Part shown: piece after piece, positions 36,129-45,609 of the stretch | Layout: every line of letters starts with the position of its first letter | How positions within the stretch are numbered: the first letter of the stretch is position 1 | Assembly (NCBI GenBank): GCA_009911035.1 | Contig: QXWO01000002.1 | Coordinates: 1 to 64,000 of the forward strand | Length of the DNA: 64,000 nucleotides | Reading direction: 5' to 3' | Source: Lachnospiraceae bacterium | GTDB lineage: Bacteria; Bacillota; Clostridia; Lachnospirales; Lachnospiraceae | The notes under the pieces: generated by a model | The model's input: the letters and a program-made list of their open reading frames with translations, nothing else | What the model was told of the DNA's origin: nothing | Database searches by the model: none | Position numbers and translations under genes: made by a program

Positions 36129-36137
36129 CAGTAATAT
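36109..36137 (+). promoter_or_regulatory. Sigma-A promoter for the DegV gene
   Basis: TTGACT (36109-36114), 17-bp spacer, TAATAT (36132-36137), overlapping the recG stop. The leader would be ~28 nt. Confidence 0.6.
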
Positions 36138-36171
36138 ATATTTGCGTGTTTTTTGAAAGGAAGGATTAAAA

Positions 36172-37038
36172 TTGAGTAAAAAAGTTGCAGTAGTTACAGA
36201 TTCAAACAGTGGCATTACACAAAATGAGACAAAGGAGCTTGGTATAAAAGTGCTTCCCATGCCTTTTATGATCAATGAAGAAACATTTTTTGAGGATATC
36301 ACCCTGACACAGGAAGCCTTTTATGAAAGGCTTGAGGGCGGCGCTAATGTTGTCACCAGCCAGCCTTCCCCGGAGTCAGTCGTGAATCTGTGGAAGGAAA
36401 TCCTTGCAGAATACGATGAAATCGTTTATATTCCCATGAGCAGCGGCTTATCCGGTTCCTGTCAGAGCGCTATAATGCTCTCAGAGGACTTTGACGGGAA
36501 GGTGCAGGTGGTGAACAACCAGCGTATTTCCGTGACCCAGCGGCAGTCTGCCTTGGACGCAAAACTCTTAACAGAGCGGGGAATGGATGCTGCCGCTATT
36601 AAGGACTTCCTTGAAAAAGATAAGTTCAATTCCAGTATTTATATCATGCTGGACACCTTATATTATCTGAAAAAAGGCGGTAGAATCACGCCGGCGGCGG
36701 CAGCAATCGGAACGATCCTGAAATTGAAGCCTGTGCTCCAGATCCAGGGGGATAAGCTGGATGCCTTTGCAAAGGCAAGAACCATAAGCCAGGGGAAATC
36801 TATCATGATCAATGCCATCAGAAACGACATGGAAAACCGTTTCGGAGGCGCAGATGCGGATAATATCTGGCTGGAAGTAGCCTATACCAAAAATCTGGAT
36901 GCGGCTAAGCAGTTTGCGGAGGAACTTTTAAAGGAATTCCCGGGATTTGACATAACGATCAATCCTCTGTCCTTAAGCGTTGCCTGTCATATCGGGCCGG
37001 GCTCGCTGGCAGTTGCCTGCTGTAAAAAAATAAAATAG
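36172..37038 (+). CDS. DegV family fatty-acid-binding protein
   Basis: 288 aa lipid-binding protein. It opens VAVVTDSNSGIT and has the conserved TSQPSP loop, the IPMSSGLSGS segment and the KKGGRI motif, all typical of DegV/FakB. These proteins hold a fatty acid in the core and present it to FakA for phosphorylation. The start is TTG at 36172 behind AAAGGAAGG. FakA is encoded in the same region (32249-33919), which supports a FakA-FakB system for exogenous fatty acid use, although most Firmicutes have several DegV proteins. Confidence 0.88.
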   Translation: MSKKVAVVTDSNSGITQNETKELGIKVLPMPFMINEETFFEDITLTQEAFYERLEGGANVVTSQPSPESVVNLWKEILAEYDEIVYIPMSSGLSGSCQSAIMLSEDFDGKVQVVNNQRISVTQRQSALDAKLLTERGMDAAAIKDFLEKDKFNSSIYIMLDTLYYLKKGGRITPAAAAIGTILKLKPVLQIQGDKLDAFAKARTISQGKSIMINAIRNDMENRFGGADADNIWLEVAYTKNLDAAKQFAEELLKEFPGFDITINPLSLSVACHIGPGSLAVACCKKIK

Positions 37039-37071
37039 TATCAACTTTAAATAAGAAAGAGGTTTGCAGTA

Positions 37072-38994
37072 ATGGCAAAAGGGGCAGTTTATGACGCTTC
37101 CAGCATAACCGTACTGGAAGGACTGGAAGCGGTAAGAAGAAGACCTGGGATGTACATCGGCAGCGTCTCCACCAAGGGTCTGAATCATCTGATATATGAA
37201 ATCGTGGATAATGCGGTGGACGAACATCTGGCAGGATACTGTGATACCATTTCCGTTACCCTTGAGGCGGACGGCTCTGCCACCATAGAGGACAATGGCC
37301 GCGGCATTCCCGTGGGTATGCATGAGAAAGGCATCAGCGCGGAACGTCTGGTCTTTACCACCCTCCATGCGGGGGGAAAGTTTGACGATTCCGCCTATAA
37401 AACCAGCGGCGGCCTTCACGGGGTCGGCTCCTCGGTGGTAAATGCCCTGTCTACATACTTGACTGTGCGGGTCAAGAACGGCGGGCTGGTTTACGAGGAC
37501 AGATATGAGCGGGGGAATCCAATCGTGGAACTGGTGGACGGCCTGCTTCCTGTTGTGGGGAAAGCAAGAGGGAGCGGCACCCGGATCAATTTTTTGCCTG
37601 ACGGCGAGATTTTTGACAGGACCCGTTTTAAGGAAGATGAAATCAAAAGCAGGATGCATGAGACGGCCTACCTAAATCCGGCCCTTACCATCATTTTTGA
37701 AGATAAGCGGAAGGAAACCACAGAGCATGTAGAATACCATGAACCGGACGGCATCATTGGTTTTATCAAAGACATGAATAAATCCAAAGATCCTGTCTGC
37801 GACGTGATTTATTTTAAAGGTGAAAGCGAAGGGATCTCTGTGGAAGGTGCTTTTCAATATATCAATGAATTTCATGAAAATGTCCTTGGGTTCTGCAACA
37901 ACATTTACAACTCCGAGGGCGGCACCCACTTGACAGGGTTCAAAACCGCCTTTACCAACATCATCAACACCTATGCCAGAGAACTAAATATTTTAAAAGA
38001 GAAAGACGCCAACTTTACGGGCGCCGATGTAAGAAATGGGATAACGGCTGTTATTTCCATCAAACATCCCGACCCGCGGTTTGAAGGGCAGACCAAAACC
38101 AAGCTGGATAACCAGGACGCCGCCAAGGTGGTGTCCAAGGTATCCGGCGAAGAGCTGGTCCGTTATTTTGACCGGAACTTAGAAACATTAAAAAATATTA
38201 TAGGCTGTGCAGAGAAAGCGGCCAAAATCCGTAAGACCGAGGAAAAGGCAAAGACAAATATGCTGACAAAACAGAAATTTTCCTTTGATTCTAACGGCAA
38301 ATTGGCAAATTGTGAGTCAAAAGACGCCTCTAAGTGTGAAATATTCATTGTGGAGGGGGATTCTGCAGGAGGTAGTGCCAAAACTGCAAGAAATCGTGCA
38401 TTTCAGGCCATCCTTCCCATCCGTGGGAAAATACTGAATGTGGAAAAAGCAAGCATAGACAAGGTTTTAGCCAATGCGGAAATCAAAACCATGATCAATG
38501 CTTTCGGGTGCGGTTTTTCGGAAGGTTACGGAAACGATTTCGACATCACGAAACTGCGTTATGACAAAATTATCATTATGGCCGATGCGGACGTGGACGG
38601 AGCCCATATTTCCACATTATTGCTAACCCTCTTTTACCGTTTTATGCCGGAGCTGATCTACGAAGGCCACGTGTATATCGCCATGCCGCCTTTGTATAAA
38701 GCCATGCCCTCTAAGGGAAAAGAAGAATACCTTTACGATGACAAAGCTTTAGAGCAGTACCGGAAGCGGCACAAAAGCCCTTTTACCCTGCAGAGGTATA
38801 AGGGTCTTGGGGAAATGGACGCGGACCAGCTCTGGGAAACCACCTTAAACCCCGAAACCAGAATTTTAAAGCTGGTGGAAATTGAAGACGCCCGGATGGC
38901 GTCGGAAGTGACAGAAATGCTGATGGGCACAGAGGTGCCCCCCAGAAAGGCTTTCATTTATGAGCATGCTGCGGATGCGGAGCTGGATGTATAA
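37072..38994 (+). CDS. Type II DNA topoisomerase subunit B (GyrB/ParE)
   Basis: 640 aa ATPase subunit. The GHKL domain has IVDNAVDEHLAG, DNGRGIPVG and GGLHGVGSSVVNALS. The transducer domain contains QTKTKL, and the TOPRIM domain has EGDSAGGSAK and the metal-binding DADVDGAHI. The C-terminus ends IEDARMASEVTEMLMG. The short gyrase-type B subunit could belong to gyrase or topoisomerase IV. The neighbouring A subunit lacks a gyrase box and no dnaA/dnaN/recF genes are near, so a topoisomerase IV-like role is favoured. The ATG follows AGAGG. Confidence 0.88.
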   Translation: MAKGAVYDASSITVLEGLEAVRRRPGMYIGSVSTKGLNHLIYEIVDNAVDEHLAGYCDTISVTLEADGSATIEDNGRGIPVGMHEKGISAERLVFTTLHAGGKFDDSAYKTSGGLHGVGSSVVNALSTYLTVRVKNGGLVYEDRYERGNPIVELVDGLLPVVGKARGSGTRINFLPDGEIFDRTRFKEDEIKSRMHETAYLNPALTIIFEDKRKETTEHVEYHEPDGIIGFIKDMNKSKDPVCDVIYFKGESEGISVEGAFQYINEFHENVLGFCNNIYNSEGGTHLTGFKTAFTNIINTYARELNILKEKDANFTGADVRNGITAVISIKHPDPRFEGQTKTKLDNQDAAKVVSKVSGEELVRYFDRNLETLKNIIGCAEKAAKIRKTEEKAKTNMLTKQKFSFDSNGKLANCESKDASKCEIFIVEGDSAGGSAKTARNRAFQAILPIRGKILNVEKASIDKVLANAEIKTMINAFGCGFSEGYGNDFDITKLRYDKIIIMADADVDGAHISTLLLTLFYRFMPELIYEGHVYIAMPPLYKAMPSKGKEEYLYDDKALEQYRKRHKSPFTLQRYKGLGEMDADQLWETTLNPETRILKLVEIEDARMASEVTEMLMGTEVPPRKAFIYEHAADAELDV

Positions 38995-39212
38995 GCTAAA
39001 AAGTATAAGCGGGACAGAAAAGCCAACACCCCGGATAACCCCAGCGGACGTAACGTCCATGACGGGCCTTATGGAAAGCGGTTAGCAGGACTTAATATCC
39101 CCTGTCATACCAGCGATCAGCGGACAGGATTTCCGGGGCGTTGTCCTCCACAGGCTGTTGCTTTTTAACGAAAGGTTGTATTATTTATAGAAATTTCCGG
39201 CAGGAGGAAGAA

Positions 39213-41450
39213 ATGGAAGAAAAAATCATAAAAACCGAGTACTCTGAGGTGATGCAGAAATCTTATATTGATTATGCCATGAGTGTAATTATTGCCAGAG
39301 CACTGCCGGATGCAAGGGACGGACTTAAACCTGTCCAGCGCAGGGTTCTTTATGACATGCATGAGCTGGGGATCAGGCACGACCGGCCCTACAGAAAGAG
39401 CGCCCGTATCGTGGGGGACACCATGGGTAAATACCACCCCCATGGGGACAGTTCCATCTATGAAGCTTTAGTGGTCATGACTCAGGATTTCAAAAAGGGG
39501 CTTCCCTTGATTGACGGTCATGGAAACTTCGGGAACATAGAAGGGGACGGCGCCGCCGCCATGCGTTATACGGAGGCCCGCCTTTATAAAGTCACCCAGG
39601 AAGCCTTTCTTGCCGATTTAGATAAGGACGTGGTGGACTTTGGCCCTAATTTTGACGAGACGGAAAAGGAGCCTTTAGTCCTTCCGGTAAAATTCCCAAA
39701 CCTTCTTGTAAATGGCTCTGAAGGAATTGCAGTGGGGATGGCTACCAGCATCCCGCCCCATAATTTAGGGGAAGTGGCAGAGGCAGTAAAAGCTTATATG
39801 CTCAACGAAAATATCACGACAAGGGAATTGATGAGATATATCAAAGGCCCGGATTTTCCCACCGGAGGCATCGTCATCAACAAAGACGAGCTTTTAGGGA
39901 TCTATGAAACGGGGACCGGGAAAATCAAAGTCCGTGGAAAAGTGGATATCGAAAAGGGAAAGGCCGGAAAGACCAATGTTGTTATCAGTGAGATCCCTTA
40001 TCCCATGGTGGGGGCCAATATTTCAAAATTTCTGCTGGATGTGGCATCTCTTTCGGAGACGAAAAAGACCCAGGACATTGTGGATATCTCCAACCAGTCC
40101 TCCAAAGAAGGCATACGGATCGTTATTGAGCTGAAAAAAGATGCAGATGTGGACAACTTCATCAACATGCTTTATAAAAAGACACGTTTAGAGGATACCT
40201 TCGGTGTCAATATGTTAGCCATTGCAGATGGCAGGCCGGAGGTCATGAGTCTTCGTCAGGTCATTAAACACAATGCGGACTTCCAGTTCCAGACAGCCGC
40301 CAGAAAGTATGCCAACCTTCTGGCAAAAGAGAGGGAACGGAAGGAAATACAGGAAGGACTGATCAAAGCCTGCAACGTGATTGATCTGGTCATTGAAATC
40401 CTGCGGGGCTCCAAAGACCGGGCTATGGCAAAGGCATGTCTGGTAGAAGGAAAGGTGGATGGCATCAAATTTCGCTCCCGGGAATCCAAAGTCATGGCCG
40501 CCCAGCTTAATTTTACGGAAAAACAGGCCAATGCCATATTGGAAATGCGCCTTTATAAATTGATTGGCTTAGAACTGGAAGCCCTCATCAACGAGCATGA
40601 AGAGACCATGGCAAATATCTACCGCTATGAGGATATTTTAGAACGCCGGGAATCCATGGTGCAGGTTATCGTAAACGAGCTGGAGGCCATACGCAAGGCA
40701 TATGCACGTCCCAGAAAAACGGTAATTGAAAATGCGGCGGAAGCGATTTATGTGGAGAAAAAAGCGGAAGAAATGGAAGTTATTTTCCTTATGGACCGGT
40801 TCGGATATGCCCGTACCATTGACGTGTCTGCCTACGAGCGGAATAAAGAGGCGGCAGAAGCGGAAAATAAATATGTGTTCTCCTGTAAAAATACCGGCAG
40901 GATATGCATTTTCACCAATACCGGCCAGCTCCACACAGTGAAGGTCATGGATATTCCTTTCGGAAAATTCCGGGATAAGGGCGTCCCCATAGACAATATC
41001 AGTAATTTTAACGGGGAAAAGGAGACGGTGGTTTCTGCTTTCAGCCAGACTAGCTTGAATCTCTACCGCTTGATTTTTGTCACTGCCCTGGGGATGATGA
41101 AAGTAGTGGACGGGGGAGAATTTGATGTGGCCAAGCGCACCGTTGCGGCCACCAAACTGACAGAAGGGGACGAGGTGGTAAGCGCTGCCATTTTAAATGA
41201 CCAGAAACAGATTGTTTTACAGAGCAGGGAGGGATATTTCCTAAAATTTGATGTGGAAGAAATACCTGAAAAGAAAAAAAATGCCGTGGGCGTGAGAGGG
41301 ATGAAACTGGGAGAAAAGGACCGGATAGAGCATGTGTTCTATATTTTGGGCGGTACGGATTCTTTCACTACCTATAAGGAAAAACCGCTGGATCTGGGGA
41401 AACTTAAAACTGCAAAACGGGACGGCAAAGGGACAAAGATAAGAGTATAG
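39213..41450 (+). CDS. Type II DNA topoisomerase subunit A (ParC/GyrA)
   Basis: 745 aa DNA-cleaving subunit. The breakage-reunion domain (~1-470) has KYHPHGDSSIYEAL and the catalytic Tyr in AAMRYTEARL. The coiled-coil tower and a beta-pinwheel C-terminal domain (~495-735) follow. No gyrase box (QRRGG-type heptapeptide) is visible in the pinwheel, which argues for a decatenating, topoisomerase IV-like enzyme. The start used is the ATG at 39213 after AGGAGGA; the longer frame from 39141 adds 24 residues with no support. The 218-nt gap to the B subunit holds a small palindrome (GGACGTAACGTCC, near 39046) and no gene. Confidence 0.88.
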   Translation: MEEKIIKTEYSEVMQKSYIDYAMSVIIARALPDARDGLKPVQRRVLYDMHELGIRHDRPYRKSARIVGDTMGKYHPHGDSSIYEALVVMTQDFKKGLPLIDGHGNFGNIEGDGAAAMRYTEARLYKVTQEAFLADLDKDVVDFGPNFDETEKEPLVLPVKFPNLLVNGSEGIAVGMATSIPPHNLGEVAEAVKAYMLNENITTRELMRYIKGPDFPTGGIVINKDELLGIYETGTGKIKVRGKVDIEKGKAGKTNVVISEIPYPMVGANISKFLLDVASLSETKKTQDIVDISNQSSKEGIRIVIELKKDADVDNFINMLYKKTRLEDTFGVNMLAIADGRPEVMSLRQVIKHNADFQFQTAARKYANLLAKERERKEIQEGLIKACNVIDLVIEILRGSKDRAMAKACLVEGKVDGIKFRSRESKVMAAQLNFTEKQANAILEMRLYKLIGLELEALINEHEETMANIYRYEDILERRESMVQVIVNELEAIRKAYARPRKTVIENAAEAIYVEKKAEEMEVIFLMDRFGYARTIDVSAYERNKEAAEAENKYVFSCKNTGRICIFTNTGQLHTVKVMDIPFGKFRDKGVPIDNISNFNGEKETVVSAFSQTSLNLYRLIFVTALGMMKVVDGGEFDVAKRTVAATKLTEGDEVVSAAILNDQKQIVLQSREGYFLKFDVEEIPEKKKNAVGVRGMKLGEKDRIEHVFYILGGTDSFTTYKEKPLDLGKLKTAKRDGKGTKIRV

Positions 41451-41478
41451 CTCTCTTAAATGGAAGAAAGGAAACAAA

Positions 41479-42036
41479 ATGCGCGTAATAGCAGGAAGGG
41501 CAAGAAGCCTGAAATTAAAGACACCGGAAGGGCCGGGCACCAGACCCACAACGGACAGGATCAAAGAAACTTTATTTAATATCATTCAGGGAGAAATTCC
41601 CGGATGCATTTTTATTGATTTGTTTGCCGGAAGCGGCGGTATCGGCATTGAAGCCCTAAGCAGGGGAGCTTCCTATGCATACTTTGTGGAAAACGGCAAA
41701 GAAGCCATCGGATGCATTCAGGATAATCTTTCCTTTACAAAATTTACGGATAATGCTACACTGCTGAAACAGGAGGTATTCTGTGCCCTTCCCCTTATCC
41801 ATGAAAAGGAGGCGGACATTATTTTTATCGACCCGCCCTATCAGGCAGGATATGAAGAAAAGATCTTCCAGGCTCTTATATGCCAGCCATATGTGACGGA
41901 AGATACGCTGATCATCTTAGAAGCAGAAGTGGATAAAAGTATGGATTTCCTTAAAGAGATGGGATATAACGTGGTAAGGGAAAAGAAGTACAAGACGAAT
42001 AAACATGTGTTTGTAAAGAAAAATCTGTCAGCATAA
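41479..42036 (+). CDS. rsmD: 16S rRNA (guanine966-N2)-methyltransferase
   Basis: 185 aa SAM-dependent methyltransferase. It begins [13 protein letters not shown] and has the [14 protein letters not shown] motif, the SAM loop [18 protein letters not shown] and the catalytic DPPY, all diagnostic of RsmD. It is followed at 23 nt by coaD, the standard rsmD-coaD order of Firmicutes. The ATG follows GAAAGGAAAC. It lies 28 nt after the topoisomerase A gene with no terminator, so read-through from upstream is likely. Confidence 0.95.
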   Translation: MRVIAGRARSLKLKTPEGPGTRPTTDRIKETLFNIIQGEIPGCIFIDLFAGSGGIGIEALSRGASYAYFVENGKEAIGCIQDNLSFTKFTDNATLLKQEVFCALPLIHEKEADIIFIDPPYQAGYEEKIFQALICQPYVTEDTLIILEAEVDKSMDFLKEMGYNVVREKKYKTNKHVFVKKNLSA

Positions 42037-42059
42037 TTGCCGGAAGAAAAGAGGATGAA

Positions 42060-42551
42060 ATGAAAACAGCAATCTACCCCGGAAGTTTTGACCCGGTCAC
42101 TTACGGACATCTGGATGTGATCAAGCGTGCATCCCGGATTTTCGATGAATTAACAGTCAGCGTTTTAAATAATAAACTAAAGACTCCATTGTTTTCTGTA
42201 GAAGAACGTGTTAAGATATTACAGGAGACAGTCAGGGATATTCCCAATGTAAAAGTGGAATCTTTCAGCGGTCTTCTGGTGGATTACGCCAGGTCCCGGG
42301 ATGTCCATGTTGTCATCAGAGGCCTGCGGGCCATCACCGACTTTGAATACGAACTGCAGAACGCACAGACCAATGCGAAGCTTTCAGACGGCGGCCTGGA
42401 CACTGTTTTCCTTACCACCAGTCTGGAATATGCTTACCTTAGTTCCTCCAGCGTGAAGGAAATCGCAAGCTTTAACGGGGATATTTCCATGTGCGTGCCA
42501 GATTTCGTGGCAAAGCTGGTATACAGAAAGTATGGTTTTGAAAAAATGTAA
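42060..42551 (+). CDS. coaD: Phosphopantetheine adenylyltransferase
   Basis: 163 aa nucleotidyltransferase of coenzyme A synthesis, transferring AMP to 4'-phosphopantetheine. The nucleotide-binding site is [16 protein letters not shown] (T/HxGH class), with [16 protein letters not shown] and the SSSVKEIA motif (ISSTxxR-like). Length is normal. The ATG overlaps no other gene and follows AGAGGA. Part of the rsmD-coaD cluster. Confidence 0.95.
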   Translation: MKTAIYPGSFDPVTYGHLDVIKRASRIFDELTVSVLNNKLKTPLFSVEERVKILQETVRDIPNVKVESFSGLLVDYARSRDVHVVIRGLRAITDFEYELQNAQTNAKLSDGGLDTVFLTTSLEYAYLSSSSVKEIASFNGDISMCVPDFVAKLVYRKYGFEKM

Positions 42552-42565
42552 GCGGGGGAAAGTGC

Positions 42566-43189
42566 ATGAGCAGCAGAATCGAACAGTTAATTGATGAGAT
42601 TGAAGAATACATTGACGGTTGTAAATATCAGCCCCTTTCAAACAGCAAAATTATTGTAAATAAAGAGGAAATCGACGAACTTCTGCGGGAACTGCGCATG
42701 AAGACGCCGGATGAAATCAAAAGATACCAGAAGATCATCAGCAATAAAGAGGCTATTTTAAATGACGCCCGGGCCAAGGCAGAGGCGCTTATTAACGATG
42801 CAACCCTTCATACCAATGAACTGATCAATGAACACGAGATTATGCAGCAGGCTTACGCCCAGGCCAACGAAGTAGTGAAGATGGCTACCCAGCAGGCACA
42901 GGAAATCTTAGACAATGCAACCATTGAGGCCAACAATGTGCGTATGGCCGCCATGCAGTACACGGACGATATCTTGGCCAATGTGGAAAACCTTATGAAC
43001 CAGACCATCAGGACCACTGCAGACCATTATGAAAGCTTTATCGGTGCATTGAACCATTATAATGATGTGGTAAATGCAAACAGGGTAGAATTAAATCCCC
43101 CTGAGCCGGATAAGTTTATCGGTGAACTTCCAGAGGATACACCGGGAGGAAATGGCGGCGCAGACAGCCTTAATCTGGATTTAATTTAA
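42566..43189 (+). CDS. Coiled-coil protein (annotated ATPase subunit B/H-like in relatives)
   Basis: 207 aa, highly helical. Residues ~45-165 form a long coiled coil rich in Ala, Asn, Gln and Glu (for example ATQQAQEILDNATIEANNV). This resembles V-type ATPase subunit H and DivIVA-like repeats without any real link to an ATPase. The C-terminal tail is Pro/Gly/acidic. It follows coaD by 14 nt with a GGGGGAAAG site and is followed by a terminator, so it ends the rsmD-coaD operon. A role at the cell envelope or division site is possible but not shown. Confidence 0.7.
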   Translation: MSSRIEQLIDEIEEYIDGCKYQPLSNSKIIVNKEEIDELLRELRMKTPDEIKRYQKIISNKEAILNDARAKAEALINDATLHTNELINEHEIMQQAYAQANEVVKMATQQAQEILDNATIEANNVRMAAMQYTDDILANVENLMNQTIRTTADHYESFIGALNHYNDVVNANRVELNPPEPDKFIGELPEDTPGGNGGADSLNLDLI

Positions 43190-43203
43190 CAACACGGATT
43201 CTG

Positions 43204-43239
43204 ACCCGGTTTACCTAAGAAAAGGAAGCCGGGTTTTTT
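43204..43239 (+). terminator. Intrinsic terminator
   Basis: Stem ACCCGG (43204-43209) with CCGGGT (43229-43234) around an internal CCT/AGG-rich loop that can extend it, followed by a run of six T. Confidence 0.8.
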
Positions 43240-43240
43240 C

Positions 43241-43273
43241 ATAAGGATGTCCGGGACGCGTGGCATCCTTTGC
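43241..43273 (+). repeat. Divergent relative of the ~37-bp repeat, copy E
   Basis: Begins ATAAGGATG and contains GCGTGGCA and TTTGC. It matches copy A at about 23 of 33 positions without gaps. It starts one base after the T run of the preceding terminator, the same placement as copies A and D. Assignment is tentative. Confidence 0.45.
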
Positions 43274-43337
43274 AGGAAAGGACGGCATCTCCCGGCCTGA
43301 TCTGCAGAAATAACAGTCTGACAGGAGAGGTACCGAT

Positions 43338-44639
43338 TTGAAACAGTTATTTTTTCCCTTTAAAAGATTCAGCATCTTTCTGGCAGTTCTCTTCCTTCTT
43401 GGGGCCGTCCTTTTTCCCATCATGGCAAAGGCGGACCATACGGTCGTCATCGTCATTGACCCTGGACACGGTGGTAAAAACCTGGGAGCCCAGTATGAAG
43501 GCTTAACAGAAAAGGAAATGACCATGATCACGGCAAAAGCCATGAAGGAGGAGCTGGAAAAATATGAAGGGGTGGTCGTCTACCTTACTCATGAAGGGGA
43601 TGAAAACATGAGTATCAAAGACAGGGCCCTTTTTGCAAAAGAAAGAGATGCTGATTTCCTGTTCTGTCTTCACTACAATATGTCAGAGCAGCATACCCTG
43701 TTCGGCTCCGAAGTGTGGGTTCCTGCCCAGGGGGAATATTATGCCAAAGGTTTTTCCTTTGCCCAGATACAGATGAAAGAATTTACAGATATTGGGCTGT
43801 ACTCCAGAGGCATTAAGACAAGGCTCAACGACAGGGACGAAGATTACTACGGCATTTTGCGGTACTGTACCCAGGAAAGCATCCCCTGCGCACTGATTGA
43901 ACACTGCCATCTGGACCACCCTAATGACAAGCCTTTCTACCAGCAGGGGGAAGAACAGTTAAAGGAATTCGGCCGGATGGACGCCACGGCGGCAGCAAAA
44001 TATTTCGGCTTAAAGTCCTATGAGCTGGATGTGGATTACAGCGGATTTCCGGTGCCGGAGACAAAAGTTCCGGCGGATATTGTAAGACCCGACAAGACGG
44101 AACCGGATCTGTGCCGGATGGAAGTGACAAAGATCGATGAAGAAACAGGGCAGGCAACGGTCAGAATGGAGGCCCTGGACAAAGACAGCTATATCCTATA
44201 TTATAATTACAGCCTGGACGGCGGAAACACTTTCACCATGCCGGAAGAATGGCCCAGACCGGATGCGTGGAACCAGTCTGCCAGAGAGCATACTTTTACC
44301 ATAATCCTGCCTTTTGACCAGCCAGTTACCCTTGTAGCAGGGGCCTGTAACGGTTACGATGTGTGGGCACAGAGCAGCCCAGTTTCCATTGAACCTGTCC
44401 CGGACCCGGCACGGCTTAGGGAGGAAGAACGGCTTGCCCAGGAAAAGGCCCTTAGGGAAGCACAGAAGCAGTATCAGGAAATCACCTATGAGGACCCGGC
44501 AGGGCAGGAGGAGAGCAACGGAAAATCCAATTGGATTTTCCCGGCGCTTCTGGGCGTCATTTTTCTGTGTATGATATTTGTATCTTTTTTTATGGCAAGA
44601 GCCATATCTTCGCTGTTAAAAGGTAATAAAAAACGGTGA
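43338..44639 (+). CDS. N-acetylmuramoyl-L-alanine amidase, membrane-anchored
   Basis: 433 aa cell-wall hydrolase. A signal or anchor helix (~10-30) precedes an Amidase_3 domain (~36-225) with DPGHGG, an acidic ligand region, the His in CLHYN and the catalytic Glu in ALIEHCHLD, which are the zinc ligands and catalytic residues of the family. A beta-rich domain (~260-360, unknown fold) and an acidic, Gln-rich stalk lead to a C-terminal membrane helix (~402-425). Anchoring at both ends would be unusual; the first helix may instead be a cleaved signal ending near AKA. The start follows GGAGAGG. The 3' end overlaps the convergent ylbJ gene by 50 nt. Confidence 0.85.
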   Translation: MKQLFFPFKRFSIFLAVLFLLGAVLFPIMAKADHTVVIVIDPGHGGKNLGAQYEGLTEKEMTMITAKAMKEELEKYEGVVVYLTHEGDENMSIKDRALFAKERDADFLFCLHYNMSEQHTLFGSEVWVPAQGEYYAKGFSFAQIQMKEFTDIGLYSRGIKTRLNDRDEDYYGILRYCTQESIPCALIEHCHLDHPNDKPFYQQGEEQLKEFGRMDATAAAKYFGLKSYELDVDYSGFPVPETKVPADIVRPDKTEPDLCRMEVTKIDEETGQATVRMEALDKDSYILYYNYSLDGGNTFTMPEEWPRPDAWNQSAREHTFTIILPFDQPVTLVAGACNGYDVWAQSSPVSIEPVPDPARLREEERLAQEKALREAQKQYQEITYEDPAGQEESNGKSNWIFPALLGVIFLCMIFVSFFMARAISSLLKGNKKR

Positions 44640-45573
44640 GGGCGGTGAGGATCATCTTGTGCATCACATACTCCGTGACAGAAAGACTGGTGTTTTTGAT
44701 CATGCTGTAGGTCTGGGCAATGCAGGAGAGCCCGCCAAAAGGAAGCACGCACAATACAAAGGCCGGCGCCTGGTTTCCCAGAAGGCCGATCCCCCCGGTG
44801 ATTTCAAGAAGACAGCCTGCGCTTCCCACAAAAGTCCGGGAAGCCTGACTGCCCAAATGGAGGATTCTGGAAGTAAGGTCCGGGAGGATGAAAAGGAGAT
44901 TGAAAAAGATCATATAACCTCCCAGCCTTGCAATACTGGTAAGTGAATTGAAAACCGACTCGTCAAGAGCCTTTGCAAGAGAAATAGTGCGCTGACCGGA
45001 GTAGTATTTATGACCATCTGGGTCAATAACGTTCCGGTACATGGTATAGCGGAGAAACAGCCCGTAAAGCAGGGGAAGCCCATACATGCCCATCAGAAGA
45101 CAGAGCTTTATTCCGGGAGAAATATTTCCTGAAAAAAGGGTGGGCAGCACAAAGCTTAAAAAATAGACCGGCCCTATGTTGTTACAGAAGGCCAGCAGGA
45201 AGGAAGCTTCACCGGTGGAAATCTGTTTTTGTTCACAGAGCTGGGCAGCCACATGGGCGCCCATGGGAAAACCGCACAAAAAGCCGATCACTATGCCATA
45301 AATGCAGGAAGGATTTACTTTAAAAATTCTTCCCAGTACAGGATTTAAAATTCTGACAAAGGCACCTGTCAGATTCATGCGGATCATGATGCCGGAAAGG
45401 ACCATAAAAGGAAAAAGAGTGGGAATCATTTTCCCAAACCACAGATTCAGCCCGTTTAGGGCAAGGGAAAGGCAGTCTGCCGGAAAAAGAAGGATGACTG
45501 CAGTCAGGCCAACGGCCATAAGGGTATAAAATTTTTGTTTATGAAACTTTCGTTTATATAAATTAAGTTTCAT
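44590..45573 (-). CDS. ylbJ: Sporulation membrane protein YlbJ-like (nucleoside recognition domain)
   Basis: 327 aa integral membrane protein with about eight helices. The central gate/nucleoside-recognition domain contains YGIVIGFLCGFPMGAHVAAQL and LLAFCNNIGPVYFLS, typical of YlbJ, which in Bacillus is needed for spore cortex formation. The reverse-strand ATG at 45573 has only a weak purine-rich upstream region. It converges on the amidase gene and their ends overlap by 50 nt without a visible terminator. It is divergent from the pseudouridine synthase gene at 45610. Confidence 0.85.
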   Translation of the reverse strand: MKLNLYKRKFHKQKFYTLMAVGLTAVILLFPADCLSLALNGLNLWFGKMIPTLFPFMVLSGIMIRMNLTGAFVRILNPVLGRIFKVNPSCIYGIVIGFLCGFPMGAHVAAQLCEQKQISTGEASFLLAFCNNIGPVYFLSFVLPTLFSGNISPGIKLCLLMGMYGLPLLYGLFLRYTMYRNVIDPDGHKYYSGQRTISLAKALDESVFNSLTSIARLGGYMIFFNLLFILPDLTSRILHLGSQASRTFVGSAGCLLEITGGIGLLGNQAPAFVLCVLPFGGLSCIAQTYSMIKNTSLSVTEYVMHKMILTALTVFYYLLTAKIWLLP

Positions 45574-45593
45574 TAGGCTCTTTTCCCCTTTTG

Positions 45594-45602
45594 TGTTATG
45601 AT
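45594..45602 (+). promoter_or_regulatory. Extended -10 promoter element for a leaderless gene
   Basis: TGT directly followed by TATGAT (45597-45602). Seven bases later comes the ATG at 45610, and no ribosome-binding site is present. The -35 region (near TTAGGC) is weak, as is common with extended -10 promoters. Confidence 0.5.
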
Positions 45603-45609
45603 AATATTT

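Noticed and set aside
38995-39212. Gene or RNA in the 218-nt gap between the topoisomerase subunits
   Set aside because: Only a small palindrome and short frames were seen; nothing supports a feature.
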